From Tricholoma matsutake (taxonomy: Eukaryota > Basidiomycota > Agaricomycetes > Agaricales > Tricholomataceae), in assembly GCA_026075535.2 (NCBI GenBank), contig AP026542.1:5270001-5334000 (forward strand): DNA of 64,000 nt, given 5' to 3'. The notes below the pieces were generated by a model. It was not told the DNA's origin. It ran no database searches and saw only the letters and a program-made list of their open reading frames with translations. Position numbers and translations under genes: made by a program. Positions 1-11,026 of the stretch are shown here, in pieces (position 1 is the stretch's first letter; the number at the start of each line of letters is the position of its first letter).

Positions 1-3000
1 TGTCTAAGAGGAAAGGGGTCTGTTGAGTGGAAGCATGGACATGGTTGTTGTACCCGAACTCGGCCAAAGGAAGGAGATCATCCCAATCGTCCTGGCGTTC
101 ATTGACAAAGAGGCGGATGTACTGCTCCAGTTCCTGGTTGACTCGCTCTGTCTGGCCATCAGTTTGTGGGTGATAAGCGGTTGAAGCGAGGAGTTTGATC
201 CCCAGGAGTTGGTACAGCTCACGAGTGAACTCTGCCATGAACTGAGGGCCATGATCTGAGAGGAAGGCACCAGGAAGTCCATGTAATTTCCACACGTGGT
301 GGAGGTAGAGTCGAGCGGCACCTAGGGCACTGACAGTGGTGTGAGTGGGAATGAAGTGAGCGCGTTTTCCCACTGAGTCAACTGTGCACATCACCGCATC
401 AAACCTGTTTGACTCTGGCAATTCCACCACAAAGTCGACGCTGACAACATCCCAACGACTCTCTGGAACAGGAAGAGGGTGTAGCTCACCAATAGGCTTG
501 CGACGAGGGACCTTGGTGCATAAGCAAAGGTCACAAGTGCAACAATACTGACCAATGAGCCGTGACATTTGTGGCCACCAATAGTTCTGTGAGGTGAGCT
601 CCAAGGTCTTCCAGCGTCCGGGGTGGCCAGCAATCTGTGAGTCATGGTGTTGGGATATGATGTGCCGGCGAAGGTCTGGGTCATTGGGAACATAGATGCG
701 ATCCCTGAAATACAACAAGTCCTCCTTTTCAGCCCACTCTGCCGCACGTAAGGAAAGGGTTGATCCCTTCCTCAGTTCTTTAACAGCTCGGGCGACAACA
801 TCCTCATGTAAACCGCTACGGTTTGCGCGACGAATGTCACATAGGATGTCCCGCTCCTCGCCCTGGGGTACGATGCCTTCCAGTGCCCAAATGGTGAACA
901 GGTCTGGCTGCAACAGCACAATGTTTTGGTTGTCACCGCTGCCATCCCCATGGTCTGCACGTCGGGATAGGGCATCGGTCTTCCCCATGCTGCGACCCGG
1001 ACGGTGGTGTAAGGAGAAGTCGAATCTAGATAGATACAGGGACCAACGAGCTTGACGACGGTTCAATTTCTTGGCCATCATGAAGTACTCGAGGTTCTTG
1101 TGATCCGTCCAAATTTCCACCTTGTGTTGGGCACCCTCGAGGAAGTGTCGCCACTCCTCAAGCGCATGCATTATCGCCAACATCTCCTTGTCATGGATCT
1201 CGTAGTTTCTCTCTACAGCACTAAGGCTTTTGGAGTAGAACGCAACAGGATGCCACTTCTGGTCCTCCGGAGACTGCTGAGACAGCACGGCGCCCGTCGC
1301 AAAGTCAGAACTGTCAGCTTCTACACGAAAAGGACGCAAATCATCAGCAAAGGTAAGGATCGGAGCGGAAGTGACCATCTCCTTAAGCTTTTCGAATGCC
1401 TCCTGTTGTGCATTATCCCACCTCCATGCCTCCTTTCCTGTCAAGTCGAACAGCGGTCGTGCATGATGTGAGAAATCCTTGATAAAACGCTGATAGAAAT
1501 TGATGAAGCCCAGGAAAGACTGCACCTCCTTCTTGTTCGTGGGCGTCGGCCAAGCTGTGACCCCATTTACCTTGATAGGATCCATCTCCACTTGACCCTC
1601 TGAGATAATCAGGCCGAGGTACTCGATCTTGGTCCTTTCAAACTCGCATTTGTCCTGACAAAGGTAGAGTTTGTACTGTTGAAGTCGCTCTAGGACGAGG
1701 CGTGTGATGCGACGGTGCTCTTCAACCGTGCGAGTGAAGATGAGGATGTTGTCAAGATAGATGCAGACAACGCCTTCGAGGATGAGGTCATGGAAGATGT
1801 CGTTCATCATGGTCTGAAAGGTGGCAGGGCTATTAGTAAGGCCAAAGAACATGACAAGCAGTTCAAAAAGACCACGGTTGGTACGAAAGGCTGCCTTCCA
1901 CTCATCTCCCTCCTTTATCCTCACATTATTATAGCCCCAATGGACATCGAGCTTGGTGAAGTATCGGGCTCCATGGAGCTGGTTTACGAGTTCGGAGATG
2001 AGGGGTAGTGGGTAGCGATTTTTGACCGTGATGTTGTTGAGCCTTCTGTAGTCTTGAACCGGTCGAAGTGAGCCATCCTTCTTCTTGACAAAGAAAAAGG
2101 GAGAGGCCATGGGTGACTTCGATGGTCGAATACGTCCAGAGGCCAGGTGCTCATCGATGAACTGGTCAAGCTGCCGTTGTTCTTCTGGAGAGAGAGGATA
2201 GACCTTGCAGGATGAAGGGGTTGCGCTGGGGGTGAGTTCGATTGCGTGATCCCATGGCTTATGGGCAGGAAGAGAGTTGAATGTCTCCTTGGAGAACACG
2301 TCTTCAAACTCATGGAGATGAGGGAGTAAGGAGTTAGTAGAGGATTTAGCAGCGTTGTTTTTGTGGAAGGCCTCGGCGAGGCGTTGGGATATGTTCGATG
2401 TGGCACACACCTCATGCGATGAGCGAATCGCAGTGTAGAAGATCTGATCACCCTCCTCCACTTCCTCTGGGTCCTCATCATCATCATCCGAGTCCGGCAT
2501 TAGATCAGGAACCCCTTCCAATTCCACTTCAGGTATAGGCAGGGGTCCAGCACGACACTTCTGAGTTCGTCGTATTGCCGCCTTCTGTCCACGATGTTCT
2601 TGCCTGGCTTCTGTGAAACACGTCCGACAGCGGGATGGACATCGGCTCATGGTAACCTCCCCGGTGCGCCAGTCGACCTCTGGGTTATGGTCTCGAAGCC
2701 ATGGATATCCCAAAATCGCCTTTTGCTTTCCTAATTGAGTGACAGCAAAAAGGGCACGCTCACTATGATCTTTGTAACGGAGAACCAGGTCTGCAACCTC
2801 TCGGATGGCACCAGCTTCATTTGGGGATCCATCCATGTTATATACAGGTATCGGACGTGAGAGTGAGCGAGTATTTAGGCGATGTTGTTGTACCAGATGG
2901 GAATTGATGAAGAGACCAGTCGCACCAGAGTCCAGAAGCGCAGAGACACTGAGTATCTGTCCAGTGTCGGTCGTCTGCAGTTCGATGGCTAGGTTTAAGG

Positions 3001-3220
3001 AATGTGCAGAGGGAGTGGATGCCACAATATACTTGCGTGGTAGTTTATGCTCCCATGATTTAATTTTGGGACGTGGAGTAGAAGGAGAGATGGGGAGAGC
3101 AGGTACGTCTTTAGCCAACTTCAAAAGGTCAGAGAGGGGAGCAGTCACAGAAATGGATTCATTCTCTGGGGATTCAACTGACAAGACTTCAAAGCGGTTA
3201 TGGACAGGCAGTGAGGGCAT
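1..3220 (-). pseudogene. G1 pol (protease, RT, RNase H, integrase), partial
   Basis: Long minus-strand reading frame running off the window start. Protease active site LLDSGATG is encoded near 2900-2930. RT begins near 2120 with the FFFVKKKDGS and LRPVQDYRRLN motifs. The catalytic box near 1755 reads YLDN, not YLDD. RNase H follows (TDHKNLEYF near 1100). Integrase has all three catalytic acids: SVDFVVE near 430, LSDHGPQF near 255 and GQTERVN near 150. I found no stop in the stretches I translated. The frame is -1 relative to gag, so a frameshift would be needed to make Gag-Pol. The YLDN change removes the second metal-binding Asp and would be expected to abolish polymerisation, so I call it a pseudogene although the frame looks open. 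Confidence 0.85.
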
Positions 3221-3225
3221 ACGAT

Positions 3226-4344
3226 TCACTCGCTGTGAATAGGAAAATCCTGCTCCTCTACAACTTCCAGCTTAACCTCCTCTGCAACTTGATCCTTCGC
3301 TTCCTCAACATCTACAAGCGCCAACAAATCTTGCAGGAGTTCATCTCGTCCCTCGGGGGTGAGCATGCGGATATCCTGACGATGGGGACACGCTCCAGCC
3401 CTGTGTCCAGGTTCCCCACAATGGTAGCAGAGATCCAACTTACGTGCACGGCTGCGGGCTGCATCAACATCCATTGGTACTGGGACATTGACGGCTGGTG
3501 TGGGAGTTTGACGAACAGGAATGGGGTTAGGGTGGGGAAGGCTTCGATTGAAAGTGTAGGGTGTATGAGTGGTAGTTGGAGCACGGAATGCAGCATTAAA
3601 TGCCGCATTTGTGAGTCAGTTCTCATCACAGAGTGAAGCAGCTTCATACCAAGCAAGGATATCATCGTCCGCTGGGCGCCCTTCCAACATCTGTGCAATC
3701 TGGTCCTGAATTTCTTGGTTGAGCCCCCGTCGGAACTTCACCACCACTGGTAACCCACTCCCATATCCTGCCATGTCCACCAAATCCTTGAACTCATCGA
3801 TATAGTCGTCCATGGATCGACGTCCCTGGTGGTAAGCGGATGACTCAAGTCATGTCACTGCTCGGTGGCATTCATTGAGGGGGCAGAAGTGGCGTATGAA
3901 CTCAGCTCAAAAGTCACCCCAAGTGGAGAAAGGTAGAGAACCGAGTTCTTTAGTTTGACGTAGGATACGGTCCACATAGAGATAGGCGCGTTCAGATTTC
4001 ATGTATGTGAAGGCCCAATAAATTTTTGCAGCCTCATCGACGAATTGATGTGACTGGAGACTAATGTATAACTCACAGGAATTAAGGAATGCACGTCCCT
4101 GCGCATGTGCACCATTAAATTCGGCGGGGGGGGACGGTTTGATCTGGGCACGTTCCTTAGTGGACATGTTTGGCAAAACGTCGTTGTTGGGTGCGCTTGG
4201 AGTCGTAAAGGGGGAACTATTAGTCGTAGGGTTAGCCTGGAGGGTCCTAACAAAGTTTTCAATCATAGATTTAAGCGAGTCGATTTGCGCGCGCATTCCG
4301 GAAACGTCGCTTTCAAGCGTGTCAAAGCGTTCTGATGTGTCCAT
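3226..4344 (-). pseudogene. G1 gag with CCHC zinc knuckle, three premature stops
   Basis: Starts at ATG 4344 (MDTSERFDTLES). An N-terminal coiled-coil-like stretch is followed by capsid sequence and a C-x2-C-x4-H-x4-C zinc knuckle (CYHCGEPGHRAGAC) near 3410-3455. The frame is kept throughout but is broken by TGA at 3907, at about 3845 and at 3616. Each sits where CGA (Arg) fits, for example in the context GDF-stop-AEF. The TGA at 3226 may be the natural gag end, because pol resumes in another frame. Gag would form the virus-like particle and bind element RNA. With three stops this copy cannot make full Gag. Confidence 0.85.
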
Positions 4345-4589
4345 GTTGCTAGGGAGCGCGTTTGGCGAAAATGGCAGCGTAATAAAGGCGAGAGTATCTG
4401 GAATGGTGTGTAGGGACTCTGTGGAGCTTTGGGAAGCGTCGTCCAGTCCGTACCTGCCTATCTTGGGCAGCGCGTTTGCGATTTTCGGGCCTTAGGGGAG
4501 AGTTTTCTATTATAAGGGCAACCTAAGCCTCTAGCAAAGGGAAATCCAAAGAGAAAACTCTAAAGATCCCTTTGCCAGTGCCCAGTATA

Positions 4590-4908
4590 TGTGAAAACTG
4601 CAAAAATCAAATATAACCTAAAAATAGAAAAAGGTGGAGATAGGCGGATCAAGGCCGCTGAATGACATCATACCAAGGGGTATGTGTCGGAAGGGGTACT
4701 CCGCCTCTAAATATAAAAGTGTCAACATGTACAAACATGATAGCAAGGGAAAATTAGTAATAAAATCCGGAAAAATCATAGAAAATGAAGAATAGAAAGA
4801 AATGAGGTGGGGAAAAATATGGGACGAACATAAAAAATAGGAAAAACACACAGGGCACCCCCCTAGTCCCCTTACAAGAAGTGACACGATTTATTGGGCT
4901 CGGACTCA
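4590..4908 (-). repeat. 5' LTR of G1 (boundaries approximate)
   Basis: Read on the minus strand it begins TGAGTCCGAGCCC and ends TTTTCACA (TG...CA), and is followed two or three bases later by a TGG-starting primer-site candidate. A TATA-like TTTATATTTAG lies at about 4712-4724. The outer 35 bases (4876-4911) recur at the window end (63966-64000). The second LTR is outside the window, so the ends rest on these signals only. Confidence 0.55.
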
Positions 4909-4912
4909 TATA

Positions 4913-5446
4913 ATGAGCACCAAAAAGGTCAATGTTGCGACCATATACGTCACTGACTACTTGACTTGGCATAGGCAACTTGGACACCCATCCAAAGAGG
5001 TGCTAGGGAAAATGCCTAATAGCACTATCAAATTCCCAAGGAATTTAATTATTCCTAAAGACAAAATTATATGTCCAGGGTGCGCTGAAGGGAAAATGAC
5101 ATCAAAATCTTTTCCCGAATCAAATTCATGTGCAGAGAAACCCTTTGAATTAATACATTCTGATCTAAAGGAACTCCCAGTCCTATTGTACCACAAACAT
5201 AAATACTTTATTGTATTTCTGGATGACAAGATGTCACATATCTGGGTCCAGTGCCTTAGAAAGAAGTCTGATGCTGCTGCAGCGATTAGACAATTTCAGG
5301 CAATGGCTTTGACCCAGTATGGCACTACAATCAAGCGCTGGCATGTTGATCCAGGGGGGGAGTTCAAAGATCGTGAGCTACAAAATACGCTCAAGGATTT
5401 TGGCATCAAAATAGAGATTCTGCACCCCACATTCACCAACAGAACA
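4913..5446 (+). pseudogene. Ty1/copia pol, 5' fragment (GAG-pre-integrase and integrase core)
   Basis: The translation shows the zinc-binding region before copia integrase (WHRQLGHPS ... CPGCAEGKM) and then the integrase core with the first two catalytic Asp residues (HSDLKE and HVDPGGEF). A one-base loss near 5418 shifts the frame. The shifted frame reaches the conserved HQQNG box. That box is cut at 5446 by insertion of G2 and resumes at 13390 with NGHAEHT, which carries the third catalytic acid. Upstream gag, protease and the 5' LTR are missing, apparently lost to G1. Confidence 0.88.
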
Positions 5447-6085
5447 TGTTAAGGGCAAAGCATCAACCACTCGATCTAGTCGATGTCGTTCGATGAGGTG
5501 CTTCCTCGATGAGTCGTTTGGCACTAGTCTTACTCGGAGCGTCCGATGTAAGATAGGTAGTGCACTCTAGCAGGGCTTCTGCATAGAGTCATTCAGGTTC
5601 ACGCACTAAGGGGCTTCCTTAGTGGTTTTGAGTAAGTTCGTGAGCTGCAAGTTAAGGCTGTAGAATGCCTAGATCTAAACTAAGGACATCCCTACTACAA
5701 GTTGCAGTACTTATACTAGTAGGAAGGTCTTTATCGTCCAATCAGAAAGGTAGATGTGTATCAGGTATGAATAGAAACAATAAGCCTCATGCCTTGCATG
5801 AGGCATCCGATGTCACGGAGTGCATGTCAGGGAACAATAAGAGATAAGCCTCATGTCAAGGGGCTGTCATATCACAGCATGTGTGGGAATGGGTTTGGGT
5901 GCATGGAGTCACCATGCGTCAAGGGTGCCTTCCTCGGGAAGGGGATCGAATGCATGCAGTCGGCATGCATTGTACGTGTGTCTGGTGTCAAGGGCATGCC
6001 ACAGGCATGAGTCAAGGGGTGCCTCCTGTCTGGAGGGGATCATTGGGTGCGTCGGGTTCCATGAGTTACAAGGAAAATTGTAACA
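5447..6085 (-). repeat. 3' LTR of G2 (639 bp)
   Basis: It matches 12799-13389 but is 48 bp longer. The extra material is three indels: 16 bp at about 5667-5682, 3 bp at about 5693 and 29 bp near 5822-5850. Otherwise the two copies differ by scattered substitutions. On the element's coding (minus) strand it carries an inverted CCAAT (GATTGG near 5740), a TATAAG box (5715-5710) and, 33 nt downstream, TAGTTTAGATCT. Confidence 0.93.
5671..5715 (-). promoter_or_regulatory. G2 LTR promoter and putative RNA 5' end
   Basis: On the minus strand TATAAG begins at 5715. The sequence TTAGTTTAGATCT begins at about 5683, the distance expected for a transcription start. The 12 nt TAGTTTAGATCT (5682-5671) are the exact reverse complement of the bases next to the 5' LTR (12785-12796). 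The start site is inferred, not mapped. Confidence 0.5.
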
Positions 6086-6181
6086 TTAACCCCCTGCTAT
6101 GGTCAAAAGTTCCACACTTTGACCTAAATCTTTGTCTCTCCTTCGTGGTCTGATCGGGCATGGTCTGGTTATGTGGGTAGG

Positions 6182-6454
6182 TCAGGGTCGAGGGGTACAA
6201 TGGAGGAATAATTCATGTCCAAACTCGGACCATGATCGGGTTCTTCTGGTTCGCGCTGCCCTAGGTAGCAGTGTCAAGGAGTCGGTAGTATCATTGAAAG
6301 GGGGGCATTGCAGGATGGCAAATTCAACGTCTGTAATCGGGGGTTTGGGTTCTGTTCGGAAGATGGTGTAGAGGCAGAATGCGAAGGTTAGGGCTGCCGC
6401 TGCAGCCAGGGTTGTGCCAACAACGATGGCGAGGATCGTAATCCCTGTGAGCAT
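6182..6454 (-). CDS. G2 ORF4: small single-pass membrane protein
   Basis: ATG at 6454 opens a 90-codon frame without internal stop. Residues about 3-31 (LTGITILAIVVGTTLAAAAALTF and on) form one long hydrophobic segment rich in Ala, Ile and Val. A short basic/proline stretch and a polar tail of about 55 residues with several Arg follow. This would fit a signal-anchored membrane protein. It is the last frame before the 3' LTR, in the position where envelope genes sit in retroviruses. It has no cysteines in an obvious ectodomain and is far too short for a typical fusion glycoprotein, so calling it env would be unsupported. It is unusual that this frame is open while its neighbours are broken; it contains few CGA codons to lose. 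I do not recognise a family. Confidence 0.45.
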   Translation of the reverse strand: MLTGITILAIVVGTTLAAAAALTFAFCLYTIFRTEPKPPITDVEFAILQCPPFNDTTDSLTLLPRAARTRRTRSWSEFGHELFLHCTPRP

Positions 6455-6494
6455 GGGTCTGTCTTGTCATGCCATCGTCTTGAGCTCTGCCTTT

Positions 6495-7232
6495 TTAAAT
6501 CCTTCCATATGGCTCCCCTGTCATGTTTCCCATTGCATCGTCATCAAAATCATCATATCTGGAGTTAAAGAAGAGCCACTGTCTGTGTTCGGCTTCTCTT
6601 TGATCGGTCTCTCGATCTTTCCGAGGTTTCTCTGGGCAGTTCATCCTATAGTGTCTGGGGCCTCGCTGTTTGCAATACTTGCAAATATATCATGGGCAAA
6701 TCAGGCCGAAATGGCCTATCTCTTGGCAGATGAAACATCTGGCATGTCTCATGTGTGGGGGGGACCAAGGCGGTTGGGTGGTTTTCGGTTTGGGTTCGGG
6801 GGTGGTCAGATCGATTACTTCAGGTGCCCTAGGCACGATCTTCGGGTTCTTCATAGAATGGGAGGAGTCTCCAGAGGGAGCTCGTTGTTCATCTCTGTCA
6901 CTCTGCTCGCTGAATGGTGAGGGCGAGGTCGGTGGTCATCTGTGTCGATCTAGGGGGGTGTGAGGTCTCTCCTTGGCTGTTCTCAGTCTGTCTGACTGTG
7001 GTGCAATCATCTCCTGGATTGTCTGTTCGATCCCCAGGGCATCTGCATTGTTCATTGCTTCTTCTAGATTTCGTTCCATCTGCTCGATAGTGCTAGCATA
7101 GTAGAAGCACATCCTGGCTAGATGGTATCTCGGTGGATCGTGGGCGAGGTGAATGCGAAGTGCGTCAGTGTTCAATCGGTTTCATAGGTAGTCTCAGGTG
7201 AATCGTCGTTTGGCAGGCATATTGGGGAGCAT
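6495..7232 (-). pseudogene. G2 ORF3: double zinc-knuckle protein downstream of pol
   Basis: From ATG 7232 one frame runs to TAA 6495 (about 245 codons), broken only by TGA at 7194, 7182, 6936 and 6690. Each fits a former CGA. The N-terminal third is helical and charged (EQMERNLEEAMNNADALG, coiled-coil-like). A Pro/Ser-rich linker holds EVIDLTTPEP. Two zinc knuckles follow: CFICQEIGHFGLIC (C-x2-C-x4-H-x4-C) and CKYCKQRGPRHYRMNC (C-x2-C-x6-H-x4-C). The tail is acidic (DDFDDDAM). It starts 36 bases after the chromodomain stop. VIDLT matches the classic SUMO-interacting motif. A nucleic-acid-binding Gag-like accessory protein is plausible, but its role is unknown. Confidence 0.7.
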
Positions 7233-7267
7233 TGTCGCAGGAAGAAAGAGGGGTTTTTGGATCTTCA

Positions 7268-10200
7268 TTAGAGGTGGTACCTCTTCTTATATGCCATCAG
7301 GATCTCGGGGGCATTCTTCAAGTTCGATTCAGGTTCCCATGTGTTTTTGGATGTTGGGTAGTCAACCCATTTCACGAGGTAATGGTGTGTCTTGCCGTGC
7401 TTCTTGTGTGCAATGATCGCTTCCACTTTGTGTTCGTTTTCTCCTTCCACGAGGTCAGGTGGTGGAGTCAGGAAGTTCCGTCCATGAGTGTCGTTCTCAT
7501 GGTATCATGTGAGTAAAGCCACATGGAATACTGGGTGGATCTTCCATCTTGGTGGCAGTTTCAATTGGTATGTTGTTCTTGACAGGGCATCTTCAATTAC
7601 GAAGGGCCCTTCTCGTTTTGGCGCCAATTTTCTTGTTGGGTAGCCAATCTTCAGGTTCTTGGAGTCAAGCCATACTTGTTCTCCAACCTTGAATGGTTCA
7701 TATTGCCCTTTCGTTCGGGCGGCCATAGCCTGTCTGGCTAGTTCGTGTGCGGCAAGAGCTTCCCTTCTTGCAGAGAGAAGTTCTTGGATTCTCTGTTCGG
7801 CGGCCAGCACGTTCGTCTTTTCGTAAGGGGTGGGGATAGCACGTGGCTGATATCCCATCATCAAGTAAAATGGTGAATGTTTTACTGCGGAGTGCGTCTT
7901 CTGGTTATGCGCGAATTCTGCTGTTGGGAGATAACACTCCCAATCTTCTGGTTTGTTCGAACAGAACATGCAGAGGTAAACCTCTAGTTCTTGGTTTACT
8001 TGCTCTGTTTCTCCGTCGGTCTGGGGGTGATAGGCGGTGCTCATGGATAGCTTGATTCTGAGCAGTCGTCCGAGTTCTCGGAAGAGTTTGGACGCAAATT
8101 GAGGGTCTCTGTCTGAGATGATTCTTCTGGGGAGTCCAAATCTTGTGTACACATGGCGCAGGTAGAGGTCTGCAGCACCAAGTGCATCAATCGTCTTTGT
8201 GCAAGGGATAAAAATTATCCCTTTCATAAGACCATGGTCTACCACGACCATGATTGAGTCAAATCCGTTTATTACGGGCAGGTCCACAATAAAATCTGTC
8301 ATTACCAGCTCAAATGGTCTGCTGGCATCGGATGATATCGGTGTCGGGGGTGGGGTTGTCGGGTGGGTGTTGATCTTCATTTGCTGGCACTTTGCACAGC
8401 CTTCGACATACTTCTTGATGAAGTTGGCCATTCCTGGCCACCAGTAGTCTCGTCGGATCAGTTCGATCATCTGCCATTGTCCAGGGTGCCCTGTCGTGAT
8501 GCTATCATGATATTTCTGTATGATCACTCGGTGGAGGGTCTCATCATCTTCAAATTTCCAGTCCTCCAATGCAGACTTGATTGGGGGGGTTCCATTGTTC
8601 TTCAGGGCTTGTAAAGCGTCATTTACGAGGTCGTCCTTCATTATTGCTGAGACCAGGGCTCCCTGGAGCTCAGTGTCGATCGTTTTGATGAACAGTTCAT
8701 CAGTGAGGATGGTTTTGTCCTCATTATTGGTGTCTTCTTCGGCTATGTGATCTGCTCTCCTCGATAGGGCATCAGATTGTACCATCTGTGATCCTGGTAC
8801 ATGTTGTAGCTTCAGGTCGCATTGTGACAAGTAAATGGCCCATCTAGCCTGTCATCGGTTTAGTTTCTGTGGCTGACAGAAGTACGTCAGGTTCTTGTGA
8901 TCGGACAGTACCATCACAGGGAATGGTGTCCCCTGTAGGTAGTGTCTCCATGTTTCCAGCGCTCGGATTACTCCCAATAGTTCTCGGTCATATATCTTGT
9001 AATTTCTTTCTGCTTCATTGAAAGAATGCGAGATATAGCCGCATGGGTGCCAGTCTCTGTTGGCATCCTGTTGTCTGAGTACCATGCCTGTCGCAAACTT
9101 TGAGGCGTCAGATTCCATCACAAATGGTTTCGTTGCGTCTGGCATCAGCAGTACTGGGGCTTCGTTGAACTTCCTTTTTAGCACGTCGAACGACTGCTGG
9201 CAGTTGTTTGTCCATTTGAATTTTTGGTTTTTCTTCGTCAAATCATTCAGTGGTCTAGCCAGATCCATGAAGTGTCCAATGAATCTTCGATAGAAGTTCC
9301 CAAATCCTAGGAAGGATCTTACATCCTTCACTGTCCTTGGCGTGGGCCAGTCCTTGATCCCAGCCAGCTTCGTGTTGTCCATTGCAAGTTCGTCGGGCCT
9401 GACGATCATGCCCAAGAAGTCGACTTCTTGCACGTTGAACTTGCACTTCTCTATTTTCAGGTAGAGATCGCATTGTCATAGTCGTTCGAGGACCCTTTTG
9501 GTCCTTATCCAGTGTTCTTCTTCCATCTTCGAGAAGATCAGGATGTCATCCATATAGATGACGAGCCATCCTTCATCTAGCATATCTCGGAAGAGATCGT
9601 TCATCATGGCCTGGAATGTTGCCGGTGAGTTGCACAGCCCAAAGAACATCACCATTGGCTCAAATAGCCCTCGGTTAGTCTTGAATGCTGCCTTCCACTT
9701 GTCTCCTTTCTTTATCCATACATTATGATATCCCCATTGAATATCAAGTTTCGTAAAGAATCTTGCTCCTTTCAGCTTGTCCAAGAGGTCTCCGATCAGT
9801 GGCAGGGGGTAGTTGTTCCGGATCGTTCCTTCGTTCAAATAGCGATAGTCTTGGCAAGGTCACAGGGCATCGGAGTCCTTCTTTGACACAAAGAAGAATG
9901 GGGATGCCATGGGTGATTTCGATGGTCGGATGTATCCTTTCTCCAGGTTTTCATCTAGAAACTCATTGAGTTTCTCTTGTTCTTTCGGCGTCAATGGGTA
10001 GACTTTGCAATCCTTTGGTACAAAGCCTTCCTTCAGATCGATCATGTGATCCCACGGTCTTGATTCCGGGAATCGTTCAGATGCAGCTTTTTCGAATACC
10101 TGCCTGTATTTCTGGTATTCCGGTGGCAGTAGGTCATCCAGGGTCTGTTTGCTGGCCTCCCTTCCCTCGTCTTGTTCATGTGTGAGTCACTGGGAAATGG

Positions 10201-10768
10201 ATGTCTTTGCTCTGATCCATGCGCTCTTCGAGAATACATATTGTGGGGAGTCCTTGGCTTTTGTAATCCTGGATATCGTGTTTGTTTTCCGTACGTATGT
10301 ATGGGTCGGTCCTCAGTGTTCCTTGGTGAGGGGTGGTTCTTCTGGTGGTTTGAATATGCCAATGACCGGTTCTCCTTGTACATATGCGATCAGGAGGTCT
10401 GTCGCATCTTGTTCGTGGGTTTCTTCCATTACTCGTATTTCCATGCTGGTGTCTGCCAGTAGTTCCTCATCTGGTACTTCTTCGACCTTTACTTGAGGGG
10501 GAATTTCCCTGGGCATAGGTACTTCAGCATTGATGGTACCGTGATCTGGGGTCCTATAATTGTGGGTCGGGGTAGTCTTCTGTCAAGGGTCGTTTGTCCT
10601 GTTTCGTGGTGTCATTTTCACATTCCTTTTGCTGGTGCTTCCCTCCCCTGTGGAGGTTAGCAATTCCTTCATCTTTTGTATGATTCATCGTCCCCTGTCA
10701 CATTCATTGTTTTTACCCTTTTCCAGTTGTTTCTTCTTCTGGTTCTCTCGGGTTTTGGCAACGGCCCG
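7268..10768 (-). pseudogene. G2 pol: RT, RNase H, integrase, chromodomain
   Basis: One frame on the minus strand, continuous with the protease frame upstream. RT contains [12 protein letters not shown] (9885-9910) and an intact YMDD (near 9560). RNase H is at about 8850-9200 (SDHKNLTYF). Integrase has an H/H/C/C zinc region (GCAKCQQ) and the triad MTDFIVD, SDRDPQF and GETEQVN. A chromodomain (HYLVKWVDYPTSKNTWEP) ends at 7268. The frame is broken by TGA at 10313, 10187, 9860, 9476, 8852 and 7505, each where CGA fits. The chromodomain places G2 among chromoviruses, whose chromodomains guide integration to marked chromatin. All catalytic residues survive, so decay appears to be post-insertional. 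Confidence 0.92.
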
Positions 10769-11026
10769 TCATGCTGCTTCGAGGTTCCTGGGTTCTCTAG
10801 GAGTGTTTCTGCTCTTGGTTTTTGCAATGGCTATCTGGACAGAATTTAGTTCTTTTGCTTTCCTCTCTGAAAGCCTTTCTCTTGTTTTTGCCACAGCCAA
10901 TCGGGCTTGGGCAAGGCTCCTCTCTTTTTCTTCAGCGAGCCTTTCTCTTGTCTTTGCCATGGCTAGTCGTGCTCGGGCAAGGTTTCTCTTCTTTTCTTCA
11001 GAGAGTCTTTGTCTCATTTTGGCTAC
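10697..11026 (-). repeat. 66-bp coding tandem repeat in G2 polyprotein
   Basis: Three clear 66-bp units (10961-11026, 10895-10960, 10829-10894) are followed by two more diverged units. They encode the 22-residue Ala/Lys/Arg/Glu repeat starting AKTRERL. Units differ by substitutions but keep length and frame. Confidence 0.8.

Larger units (their letters stand above)
1..4908 (-). mobile_element. Ty3/gypsy retrotransposon G1, cut by window start
   Basis: Minus-strand element read from its 5' LTR (about 4590-4908) through gag and pol. The 3' end of integrase and the 3' LTR lie outside the window. Domain order seen on the minus strand is gag with zinc knuckle, aspartic protease (LLDSGATG), reverse transcriptase, RNase H and integrase, which is the Ty3/gypsy order. 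Directly after the proposed LTR the minus strand reads TGGGCACTGGC, a candidate tRNA primer-binding site because it begins TGG. On the right the element abuts a truncated copia reading frame at about 4913, so G1 probably inserted into, or deleted, the 5' part of that copia element. Confidence 0.88.

Noticed and set aside
696..1471. Plus-strand frames in the G1 region
   Set aside because: They are antisense to RT, RNase H and integrase of G1 and show no motifs of their own.
3226..3240. The gag stop of G1 at 3226 as a fourth decayed CGA
   Set aside because: Pol continues in a different frame from here, so this may be the normal gag stop. I did not count it.
6182..6454. Calling G2 ORF4 an envelope gene
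   Set aside because: Only one membrane segment, 90 residues, no signal cleavage site, no furin-like site and no fusion peptide are visible. Position alone does not justify the name.
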